This document shows positions 29,175 through 36,517 of a stretch of DNA of 64,000 nt, piece by piece. Both the position numbers and the translations under genes were made by a program. The DNA is from Pseudomonas iridis. GTDB lineage: Bacteria > Pseudomonadota > Gammaproteobacteria > Pseudomonadales > Pseudomonadaceae. Numbering within the stretch: the stretch's first letter is position 1; each line of letters opens with the position of its first letter. The notes beneath the pieces were generated by a model, which did not search any database, was not told the origin of the DNA, and saw only the letters and a program-made list of their open reading frames with translations. Where the stretch lies: assembly GCF_017980685.1 (NCBI RefSeq), contig NZ_JACXXO010000002.1, forward strand, positions 434,001-498,000, written 5' to 3'.

Positions 29175-31805
29175 ATGGCCGATTGGCAGTCCCTCGATCC
29201 CGAGGCCGCTCGTGAAGCGGAAAAATATGAAAACCCTATTCCAAGCCGCGAACTGATCCTTCAGCACCTTGCTGATCGAGGTTCGCCAGCTGCCCGCGAG
29301 CAACTGGTCGAAGAGTTTGGTCTGACCACAGAAGACCAGATCGAAGCCCTGCGTCGCCGTCTGCGCGCAATGGAGCGCGACGCTCAACTGATTTACACCC
29401 GTCGTGGCACTTATGCGCCGGTGGATAAACTCGACCTGATCCTGGGCCGCATCAGCGGGCACCGGGACGGTTTCGGCTTCCTGGTGCCGGACGACGGCAG
29501 CGACGACCTGTTCATGAGCCCGGCGCAAATGCGTCTGGTGTTCGACGGTGACCGTGCGCTGGCCCGTGTCTCCGGCCTCGACCGTCGTGGTCGCCGCGAA
29601 GGCATGATCGTCGAAGTGGTCTCGCGTGCTCACGAAACCATCGTCGGCCGCTACTTCGAAGAGGGCGGCATTGGTTTCGTCGTTGCGGACAATCCGAAGA
29701 TCCAGCAGGAAGTGCTGGTCACGCCGGGTCGTAACGCCAACGCCCAAATCGGTCAGTTTGTCGAAGTGAAGATCACTCACTGGCCGACACCACGCTTCCA
29801 GCCGCAAGGCGATGTGGTTGAAGTCGTGGGCAACTACATGGCGCCGGGCATGGAAATCGATGTCGCCCTGCGCGCCTACGATATCCCGCACGTCTGGCCT
29901 GAAGCGGTCTTGAAAGAAGCCGCCAAGCTCAAGCCTGAAGTCGAAGAAAAAGACAAAGAGAAGCGCATCGACCTGCGCCATCTGCCGTTCGTGACCATCG
30001 ACGGCGAAGATGCTCGCGACTTCGATGACGCGGTCTACTGCGAAGCCAAACCTGGCAAGTTGCGCCTGTTCTCCGGCGGCTGGAAGTTGTACGTGGCCAT
30101 TGCCGACGTCTCCAGCTACGTGAAGATCGGTTCGGCGCTGGACAATGAATCTCAGGTTCGCGGCAACTCGGTGTACTTCCCCGAGCGTGTCGTGCCAATG
30201 CTGCCTGAGCAACTGTCCAATGGCCTGTGCTCGCTGAACCCGCACGTCGATCGCCTGGCCATGGTTTGCGAGATGACAATCTCCAAATCCGGCGAGATGA
30301 CCGACTACTGCTTCTACGAAGCGGTGATTCACTCCCACGCTCGCCTGACCTACAACAAGGTCAGTGCGATGCTCGAAACGCCGAAGCTTACCGAAGCGCG
30401 TCAGCTGCGCGGCGAGTACAACGACGTTCTGCCGCACCTCAAGCAGCTGTATGCGCTGTACAAGGTTTTGCTGGCCGCTCGTCACGTACGTGGCGCCATC
30501 GATTTCGAAACGCAGGAAACCCGGATCATCTTCGGGACTGAGCGCAAGATTGCCGAGATCCGTCCAACCGTTCGCAACGATGCGCACAAGCTGATCGAGG
30601 AATGCATGCTGGCGGCCAACGTGGCCACCGCTGAATTCCTGAAGAAGCACGAAATACCTGCGTTGTATCGCGTTCACAACGGCCCGCCGCCGGAGCGTCT
30701 GGAAAAACTGCGCGCGTTCCTCGGTGAGCTTGGTCTGTCCCTGCACAAGGGCAAGGAAGGCCCGTCGCCGAAGGATTACCAGGCACTGCTGGCCAGCATC
30801 AAGGACCGTCCGGATTTCCATCTGATCCAGACCGTGATGCTGCGCTCGCTGAGCCAGGCGGTGTACAGCGCTGACAACCAGGGCCACTTCGGTCTCAATT
30901 ACGAAGCTTATACCCACTTCACTTCGCCGATCCGTCGTTACCCGGACTTGCTCACGCACCGCGCCATCCGCAGCGTGATCCATTCGAAACAGGACACCCC
31001 GCACGTTCGTCGTGCCGGTGCGATGACCATTCCGAAGGCGCGTATTTATCCGTACGACGAGGCAGCGCTGGAGCAGCTCGGCGAGCAATGCTCGATGAGC
31101 GAGCGCCGTGCCGACGAAGCCACTCGTGACGTAGTGAACTGGCTCAAGTGCGAGTTCATGAAGGATCGCGTCGGCGAATCGTTCCCGGGCGTGATCACTG
31201 CCGTGACCGGTTTTGGTTTGTTCGTCGAGCTGACCGATATCTATGTCGAAGGTCTGGTCCATGTCACCGCGCTGCCGGGCGACTACTACCACTTCGACCC
31301 TGTGCATCACCGCCTGGCGGGCGAGCGCACCGGTCGCAGCTTCCGTCTTGGCGACACCGTTGAGGTGCGCGTCATGCGTGTCGATCTCGACGAGCGCAAG
31401 ATCGACTTCGAGATGGCCGAAAAAACCATCAGCGCACCGATTGGTCGCAAGAAGCGTGGCGCCGAAACTGCTGCGCCCGCTGCCAAAACCGCGGCAGAAC
31501 CGGCTCCAGCGAAAACCGCTGGCCGCCGTCCTGCCAAGGAAAAGGTCAGTGATGCCTATCGCCCAAGCGATGCCGTGGCGAAAAACGCCGAGCTGCGCAA
31601 AAGCCGTGAACTGAAGCAGGCTTTGCTCGCCGATGCGAAAAACGGTGGTAAAGCGGCGTCCGGGGGAAAGACCGGACGGTCGGCGCCTGAAAGTGCGACC
31701 GGCGGCAAGCCAGCCAAGCCGAGCAAACACCGTAAAGGCCCGCCGAAAGCGGGTTCGGCTCCAGCCAAAAGTGGCGGGGCACGTAAACCGAAGGCGAAGT
31801 CATGA
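29175..31805 (+). CDS. rnr: Ribonuclease R
   Basis: Processive 3'-5' exoribonuclease able to degrade structured RNA, including defective rRNA and mRNA. 876 residues: N-terminal helix-turn-helix (about 20-85), cold-shock/OB domains (about 88-245), RNB catalytic domain (about 265-600), S1 domain (about 645-730) and a long Lys/Ala/Gly-rich basic tail (about 745-876). The catalytic motif TIDGEDARDFDDAV starts at residue 274 with the metal-binding aspartates D276, D282, D284 and D285. The SPIRRYPDLLTHR segment is also intact. AAGGTG lies at 29158-29163 before the ATG. It overlaps rlmB by four bases. Confidence 0.97.
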   Translation: MADWQSLDPEAAREAEKYENPIPSRELILQHLADRGSPAAREQLVEEFGLTTEDQIEALRRRLRAMERDAQLIYTRRGTYAPVDKLDLILGRISGHRDGFGFLVPDDGSDDLFMSPAQMRLVFDGDRALARVSGLDRRGRREGMIVEVVSRAHETIVGRYFEEGGIGFVVADNPKIQQEVLVTPGRNANAQIGQFVEVKITHWPTPRFQPQGDVVEVVGNYMAPGMEIDVALRAYDIPHVWPEAVLKEAAKLKPEVEEKDKEKRIDLRHLPFVTIDGEDARDFDDAVYCEAKPGKLRLFSGGWKLYVAIADVSSYVKIGSALDNESQVRGNSVYFPERVVPMLPEQLSNGLCSLNPHVDRLAMVCEMTISKSGEMTDYCFYEAVIHSHARLTYNKVSAMLETPKLTEARQLRGEYNDVLPHLKQLYALYKVLLAARHVRGAIDFETQETRIIFGTERKIAEIRPTVRNDAHKLIEECMLAANVATAEFLKKHEIPALYRVHNGPPPERLEKLRAFLGELGLSLHKGKEGPSPKDYQALLASIKDRPDFHLIQTVMLRSLSQAVYSADNQGHFGLNYEAYTHFTSPIRRYPDLLTHRAIRSVIHSKQDTPHVRRAGAMTIPKARIYPYDEAALEQLGEQCSMSERRADEATRDVVNWLKCEFMKDRVGESFPGVITAVTGFGLFVELTDIYVEGLVHVTALPGDYYHFDPVHHRLAGERTGRSFRLGDTVEVRVMRVDLDERKIDFEMAEKTISAPIGRKKRGAETAAPAAKTAAEPAPAKTAGRRPAKEKVSDAYRPSDAVAKNAELRKSRELKQALLADAKNGGKAASGGKTGRSAPESATGGKPAKPSKHRKGPPKAGSAPAKSGGARKPKAKS

Positions 31806-32569
31806 GTCAGTTGGAAAAAATCTACGGCGTTCACGCGGTAGAAGCGTTGCTGCGTCACCACCCCAAGCGCGTCAAACAGATCTGGCTGGCTGAAAGCCGC
31901 AACGATCCGCGCGTGCAGACCTTGATCGAACTGGCTAACGAGAATCGTGTCCAGGTGGGGCAGGCCGAGCGTCGCGAGATGGACGCCTGGGTTGAAGGCG
32001 TGCACCAGGGCGTGGTTGCGGACGTCAGTCCGAGTCAGGTCTGGGGCGAGGCAATGCTCGACGAATTGCTCGATCGCACTGACGGAGCGCCATTGTTGCT
32101 GGTGCTCGATGGCGTGACCGATCCGCACAACCTCGGCGCCTGCCTGCGTTCGGCAGATGCTGCCGGTGCGTTGGCAGTCATCGTGCCAAAAGACAAGTCA
32201 GCCACCCTGACACCTGTCGTGCGTAAAGTGGCCTGCGGCGCGGCGGAAGTGATTCCGCTCGTTGCAGTGACCAACCTGGCGCGCACTCTGGAAAAGCTCC
32301 AGCAGCGCGGTCTGTGGGTTGTCGGCACGGCGGGCGAGGCCGAGGTCAGTATCTATGACCAGGACCTGACCGGCCCGACCATCCTGATCATGGGTGCTGA
32401 AGGCAAGGGCATGCGTCGTCTGACCCGTGAGCATTGCGACTATCTGGTGAACCTGCCGATGGCTGGTAGCGTCAGCAGCCTCAACGTTTCGGTGGCAACC
32501 GGTGTGTGCCTGTTCGAGGCGCAGCGTCAGCGCGGTGCCAAGGCCAAGGCTTCCGCGAAGAAGTCCTGA
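31802..32569 (+). CDS. rlmB: 23S rRNA (guanosine-2'-O-)-methyltransferase RlmB
   Basis: SPOUT-fold enzyme that 2'-O-methylates G2251 (E. coli numbering) in the P-loop of 23S rRNA. 255 residues: an L30e-like substrate-binding domain (about 1-75, starting KIYGVHAVEALL) and a SpoU catalytic domain with DGVTDPHNLGACLRSADAAG, MGAEGKGMRRLT and the knot motif LPMAGSVSSLNVSVATGV. The ATG overlaps the rnr stop in an ATGA arrangement, as in E. coli and other pseudomonads. Confidence 0.96.
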   Translation: MSQLEKIYGVHAVEALLRHHPKRVKQIWLAESRNDPRVQTLIELANENRVQVGQAERREMDAWVEGVHQGVVADVSPSQVWGEAMLDELLDRTDGAPLLLVLDGVTDPHNLGACLRSADAAGALAVIVPKDKSATLTPVVRKVACGAAEVIPLVAVTNLARTLEKLQQRGLWVVGTAGEAEVSIYDQDLTGPTILIMGAEGKGMRRLTREHCDYLVNLPMAGSVSSLNVSVATGVCLFEAQRQRGAKAKASAKKS

Positions 32570-32586
32570 GTCGTACACGGTTCAAA

Positions 32587-32676
32587 TGTGGGAGCGAGCC
32601 TGCTCGCGAAAGGGGAGTGTCAGTCGACGTAAATGTTGCCTGACAGACCGCATTCGCGAGCAGGCTCGCTCCCACA
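32587..32676. repeat. REPIN-like pair of REP sequences
   Basis: TGTGGGAGCGAGCCTGCTCG at the left end and its inverse CGAGCAGGCTCGCTCCCACA at the right end bracket about 40 unrelated bases. Same family as the elements at 59727-59792 and 62041-62132. This is a known class of Pseudomonas extragenic repeats. Confidence 0.88.
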
Positions 32677-32729
32677 GTGTTTTGTGGTGTGGCATGAATC
32701 GGTGATTGTTCAAATAATCACCAATTGCC

Positions 32730-32758
32730 TTGCACCTCTTCAGCCCCTTCTCTACAAT
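32730..32758 (+). promoter_or_regulatory. Promoter of the rpsF operon
   Basis: -35 TTGCAC, exactly 17 bases, -10 TACAAT. It lies about 118 bases upstream of rpsF, leaving a structured leader. Confidence 0.65.
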
Positions 32759-32766
32759 TGCGCCCC

Positions 32767-32806
32767 TTGCTGTGACGGCAGGCACGCATGTGCCCCGCGC
32801 CAGCAA
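32767..32806 (+). promoter_or_regulatory. Candidate S6:S18-binding leader structure
   Basis: In the predicted leader RNA, TTGCTG (32767-32772) pairs with CAGCAA (32801-32806) and an inner hairpin GGCAC-GCAT-GTGCC occupies 32781-32794. A CCG directly follows the inner hairpin (32795-32797) in the internal loop. This shape, with CCG beside the distal stem, resembles the reported autoregulatory motif bound by the S6:S18 pair in front of rpsF. Assigned by eye only. Confidence 0.45.
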
Positions 32807-32876
32807 GTCCATAAGTGTCATTCACTCCTTGTCTGACCGTTTTTGAGCGGCAGGCTACAACCCGTAAGGAGCATTC

Positions 32877-33299
32877 ATGCGTCATTACGAAATCATCTTT
32901 TTGGTCCACCCGGATCAAAGCGAGCAAGTCGGCGGCATGGTAGAGCGTTACACCAAGCTGATCGAAGAAGACGGCGGCAAAATCCACCGTCTGGAAGATT
33001 GGGGCCGTCGTCAACTGGCCTACGCAATCAACAATGTTCACAAGGCTCACTACGTGATGCTGAACGTTGAGTGCACTGGCAAGGCCCTGGCCGAGCTGGA
33101 AGACAACTTCCGCTACAACGATGCTGTGATCCGTAACCTGGTCATCCGTCGCGAAGAAGCCGTTACCGGCCAATCCGAGATGCTCAAGGCTGAAGAAAAC
33201 CGCAGTGAGCGCCGTGAGCGTCGCGACCGTCCTGAGCACGAAGGCGCTGATAGCGCTGATAGTGATGACAGCGACAACAGCGATAACGCTGACGAGTAA
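32877..33299 (+). CDS. rpsF: 30S ribosomal protein S6
   Basis: Binds 16S rRNA with S18 on the platform of the small subunit. 140 residues starting [18 protein letters not shown], with the conserved [25 protein letters not shown] segment. The C-terminal tail (about 100-140) is very acidic and Ser/Asp/Asn-rich, ending in ADE, and is where RimK adds glutamates in Pseudomonas and E. coli. The ATG has AAGGAG at 32865-32870. Next comes rpsR with 28 bases between; priB, which lies between them in E. coli, is absent. Confidence 0.97.
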   Translation: MRHYEIIFLVHPDQSEQVGGMVERYTKLIEEDGGKIHRLEDWGRRQLAYAINNVHKAHYVMLNVECTGKALAELEDNFRYNDAVIRNLVIRREEAVTGQSEMLKAEENRSERRERRDRPEHEGADSADSDDSDNSDNADE

Positions 33300-33327
33300 T
33301 CCACGGACCTTTTAAGGAGCCTATCAA

Positions 33328-33558
33328 ATGGCACGTTTCTTCCGTCGTCGTAAATTCTGCCGCTTCACTGCTGAAGAAGTGAAAGAGATCGATTACAAAG
33401 ATCTCAACACTCTGAAAGCCTACGTATCCGAGACCGGCAAAATCGTTCCAAGCCGCATCACCGGTACCAAAGCTCGTTATCAGCGTCAGCTGGCCACCGC
33501 TATCAAGCGCGCCCGCTTCCTGGCCCTGCTGGCCTACACCGACAGCCACGGCCGCTGA
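33328..33558 (+). CDS. rpsR: 30S ribosomal protein S18
   Basis: S6 partner on the 30S platform. 76 residues, [25 protein letters not shown] at the start and the conserved [25 protein letters not shown] block. Strong AAGGAG at 33314-33319. Length is normal. Confidence 0.97.
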   Translation: MARFFRRRKFCRFTAEEVKEIDYKDLNTLKAYVSETGKIVPSRITGTKARYQRQLATAIKRARFLALLAYTDSHGR

Positions 33559-33594
33559 GACCGGGCAGTCGACAAGTAGCAAAGGATTGAATGC

Positions 33595-34488
33595 ATGCGT
33601 GCCATAGCTGAGTTCATTATGCGAGGCCGTATGCAGGCCACTCTCGTAGTGGCCGGATGTGCAACATTGCCGTTGTTGTATTGGTTGGGTGCTGCCGCCG
33701 GGAGCCTTGTGCTTCTGCGGCGCGGATTGAAAGACGCTCTTGGCGTTCTTTCACTGGGGCTGCTGCCAGCGTTGATCTGGTGGTTGTATGCCGATGACCC
33801 ACGGGCACTTCTGGTGCTTTTGGGGTCTTCGGGGCTTGCGTTGGTTTTGCGCGCAAGTGAGTCCTGGGTTCGTACGCTGCTGGTCAGCGTAGCCGTTGGA
33901 GTGGTGTTTTCAGTGGTGCTCGGGGCGGCGTTTGCGGCCCAGATCGAGATGCTCGCGCAGGCCCTCATAAAGGTCATGCCAGCGCTTCTCGGTGAGACCT
34001 ACAAGCAATTGTCGGTTGATGAGCAAGCGCGTTTCGCGTCCCTGATTGCGCCAGTCCTGACCGGACTGATTGCGGCTTTGTTGCAGATCGTCAGCGTGCT
34101 GAGCCTGATTGTCGGGCGTCATTGGCAGGCGTTGTTGTACAACCCGGGTGGTTTTGGTCGCGAGTTTCGCGCCATCCGGATCCCGCTGGGGCCGGCGATG
34201 TTACTGCTGGCGTTGATGCTTCTGGGCCCGAATCTCGGTGCACAGATGGCCATGTTGACGCCGTTGTGCAGTGTACCGCTGGTGTTCGCCGGACTTGCCT
34301 TGATTCATGGGCTGGTCGGGCAGAAGCGACTGGCCGGTTTCTGGCTGGTGGGGTTGTACGTCACGCTGTTGCTGTTCATGCAGCTGATCTATCCGTTGCT
34401 AGTGGTCTTGGCCATTGTCGACAGCCTGATTGATTTTCGCGGTCGTCATGTGTCGAAAGACACCGACAGCGCGAACGGTGAAGGTTAA
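33595..34488 (+). CDS. Conserved multi-pass membrane protein between rpsR and rplI
   Basis: 297 residues with about seven or eight hydrophobic segments, for example VVAGCATLPLLYWLGAAAGSLVLL near the N-terminus and LVGLYVTLLLFMQLIYPLLVVLAIV near the C-terminus. It looks like the DUF2232/YybS-like proteins found at this spot in Pseudomonas. Its function is not known. The gene lies 36 bases after rpsR and 18 bases before rplI, so it is almost certainly co-transcribed with the ribosomal proteins. The first Met (33595) has AAAGGATTG upstream; a second in-frame Met exists nine residues in. Confidence 0.85.
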   Translation: MRAIAEFIMRGRMQATLVVAGCATLPLLYWLGAAAGSLVLLRRGLKDALGVLSLGLLPALIWWLYADDPRALLVLLGSSGLALVLRASESWVRTLLVSVAVGVVFSVVLGAAFAAQIEMLAQALIKVMPALLGETYKQLSVDEQARFASLIAPVLTGLIAALLQIVSVLSLIVGRHWQALLYNPGGFGREFRAIRIPLGPAMLLLALMLLGPNLGAQMAMLTPLCSVPLVFAGLALIHGLVGQKRLAGFWLVGLYVTLLLFMQLIYPLLVVLAIVDSLIDFRGRHVSKDTDSANGEG

Positions 34489-34506
34489 AAGTTAGAGGAT
34501 TTTCAC

Positions 34507-34953
34507 ATGCAACTGATCCTTCTGGAAAAAGTCACCAACCTGGGCAACCTGGGTGACAAAGTAAACGTTAAGGCCGGTTACGGCCGTAACTACCTGCTGC
34601 CTTACGGCAAGGCTACCGCAGCGACCCCAGCGAACATCGCTGCGTTCGAAGAGCGTCGTGCCGAGCTGGAAAAAGCTGCCGCAGACCGTAAAGCATCGGC
34701 TGAAAGCCGTGCTGCCCAACTGGCCGAGCTGGAAGTGACCATCACTGCCACCGCTGGCGACGAAGGCAAGCTGTTCGGTTCGATCGGTACTCACGACATC
34801 GCTGACGCACTGACCGCTTCCGGCGTTGAAGTGCAGAAGAGCGAAGTTCGTCTGCCGAACGGCACCATCCGCAACGTAGGTGAATTCGACGTAGCCGTGC
34901 ACCTGCACGCCGAAGTTGAAGCCACCGTACGCGTTGTAGTGGTAGCAGCTTAA
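34507..34953 (+). CDS. rplI: 50S ribosomal protein L9
   Basis: Two-domain 50S protein at the base of the L1 stalk. 148 residues: N-terminal domain [36 protein letters not shown], a long connecting helix (about 40-75, rich in Ala/Glu/Lys) and a C-terminal domain with [16 protein letters not shown]. Preceded by AGAGGA at 34493-34498. A strong terminator follows at 35000. Confidence 0.97.
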   Translation: MQLILLEKVTNLGNLGDKVNVKAGYGRNYLLPYGKATAATPANIAAFEERRAELEKAAADRKASAESRAAQLAELEVTITATAGDEGKLFGSIGTHDIADALTASGVEVQKSEVRLPNGTIRNVGEFDVAVHLHAEVEATVRVVVVAA

Positions 34954-34999
34954 GCAACACCTGATCGGCTGGCGGCTTGTACGTCAGACGGTTAACATC

Positions 35000-35035
35000 G
35001 GGCACGATCCTGTTTACAGGTCGTGCCCTTTGTCT
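35000..35035 (+). terminator. Terminator of the rpsF-rpsR-rplI operon
   Basis: GGGCACGA pairs with TCGTGCCC, with an inner CCTG-TTTA-CAGG stem, followed by a T-rich stretch. It ends 40 bases before the dnaB start. Confidence 0.85.
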
Positions 35036-35074
35036 TTCTGAATTCCCTGTTTTTACTAAACAACTCAAGTGGCC

Positions 35075-36472
35075 ATGAACGATATCTCCGCTCCCGAGCA
35101 ATACGATCTGCAAACCGCTGCCCTGAAGGTGCCGCCGCATTCCATCGAAGCCGAACAGGCTGTTCTCGGTGGTCTGATGCTGGACAACAACGCCTGGGAA
35201 CGCGTGCTCGATCAAGTCTCCGACGGCGATTTCTATCGGCATGACCACCGTCTGATATTCCGTGCGATCGCCAAACTGGCCGATCAGAACTCCCCGATTG
35301 ACGTCGTGACCCTTGCCGAACAACTGGACAAGGAAGGTCAGACGTCTCAGGTTGGCGGTCTTGGTTACCTGGGCGAACTGGCGAAAAACACGCCGTCCGT
35401 CGCCAACATCAAGGCCTATGCGCAGATCGTTCGTCAGCGCGCGACGTTGCGCCAACTGATCGGCATCAGCACCGAGATCGCCGACAGTGCCTTCAACCCC
35501 GAAGGTCGCACTGCCGAGGAAATCCTCGACGAAGCCGAGCGCCAGATCTTCGCAATTGCCGAGGCCCGGCCTAAAACCGGCGGCCCGGTGGGTGTGAACG
35601 AGTTGCTGACCAAGGCCATCGACCGAATCGACACGTTGTTCAACACCGACAACTCCATTACCGGCCTGTCGACCGGTTACACCGACCTCGATGAGAAGAC
35701 CAGCGGCCTGCAGCCGGCTGACTTGATCATCGTTGCTGGCCGTCCGTCGATGGGTAAAACCACCTTCGCGATGAACCTGGTGGAAAACGCCGTACTGCGC
35801 AGCGACAAGGCCGTTCTGGTGTACTCCCTCGAGATGCCAGGCGAATCGCTGATCATGCGTATGCTCTCGTCCCTCGGCCGGATCGATCAGACCAAGGTAC
35901 GTTCCGGTCAGTTGGAAGATGATGACTGGCCGCGGCTGACCTCGGCGGTCAACCTGCTCAATGATCGCAAGCTGTTCATCGATGACACCGCCGGCATCAG
36001 CCCGTCAGAGATGCGTGCCCGTACCCGGCGGCTGGCGCGTGAACACGGTGACATCGGCCTGATCATGATCGACTACCTGCAACTCATGCAGATTCCAGGT
36101 TCCGGTGGCGACAACAGGACCAACGAGATTTCCGAAATCTCGCGTTCCTTGAAAGCCCTGGCCAAGGAATTCAATTGCCCGGTGGTCGCACTGTCCCAGC
36201 TTAACCGCTCCCTGGAGCAACGCCCTAACAAACGCCCGATCAACTCCGACCTCCGGGAATCCGGAGCGATCGAGCAGGATGCCGACGTCATCATGTTCGT
36301 TTACCGGGACGAGGTGTATCACCCGGAAACCGAGCACAAAGGCATCGCCGAAATCATCATCGGCAAGCAGCGTAACGGCCCGATCGGCTTTATCCGGCTG
36401 GCGTTTATCGGTAAATACACGCGCTTCGAAAACCTCGCACCAGGCAGCTACAACTTCGACGACGACGAATAA
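35075..36472 (+). CDS. dnaB: Replicative DNA helicase DnaB
   Basis: Hexameric helicase at the replication fork. The start MNDISAPEQYDLQTAALKVPP at ATG 35075 gives 465 residues; a GTG two codons earlier (35069) is possible, and neither has a strong ribosome site. The N-terminal DnaG-interaction domain (about 20-120) is followed by the RecA-like domain with Walker A GRPSMGKTTFAMN, Walker B-type IMIDYLQLM, and the DRESGAIEQDADVI-type motif (here DLRESGAIEQDAD). Its stop faces the stop of the NEL effector gene across 45 bases containing a shared hairpin. Confidence 0.97.
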   Translation: MNDISAPEQYDLQTAALKVPPHSIEAEQAVLGGLMLDNNAWERVLDQVSDGDFYRHDHRLIFRAIAKLADQNSPIDVVTLAEQLDKEGQTSQVGGLGYLGELAKNTPSVANIKAYAQIVRQRATLRQLIGISTEIADSAFNPEGRTAEEILDEAERQIFAIAEARPKTGGPVGVNELLTKAIDRIDTLFNTDNSITGLSTGYTDLDEKTSGLQPADLIIVAGRPSMGKTTFAMNLVENAVLRSDKAVLVYSLEMPGESLIMRMLSSLGRIDQTKVRSGQLEDDDWPRLTSAVNLLNDRKLFIDDTAGISPSEMRARTRRLAREHGDIGLIMIDYLQLMQIPGSGGDNRTNEISEISRSLKALAKEFNCPVVALSQLNRSLEQRPNKRPINSDLRESGAIEQDADVIMFVYRDEVYHPETEHKGIAEIIIGKQRNGPIGFIRLAFIGKYTRFENLAPGSYNFDDDE

Positions 36473-36473
36473 A

Positions 36474-36501
36474 GGCTGGCCGCAATCGCGCTCGGCCAGC
36501 C
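36474..36501 (-). terminator. Hairpin between convergent dnaB and the NEL gene
   Basis: GGCTGGCCG and CGGCCAGCC form a nine-base-pair stem with a ten-base loop. The T-rich tail (TTTATT) lies on the minus-strand side, so it is a better terminator for the minus-strand operon than for dnaB. Confidence 0.65.
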
Positions 36502-36517
36502 TCATGGCGCAATGGCG

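Noticed and set aside
29172-31730. An 852-residue open frame on the minus strand opposite rnr
   Set aside because: It is the exact antisense of RNase R, lacks a recognisable domain or ribosome site, and arises from the GC-rich codon bias of the real gene.
32587-32676. CRISPR array
   Set aside because: The palindromes here and at 62041 are single REP pairs, without regularly spaced direct repeats or cas genes.
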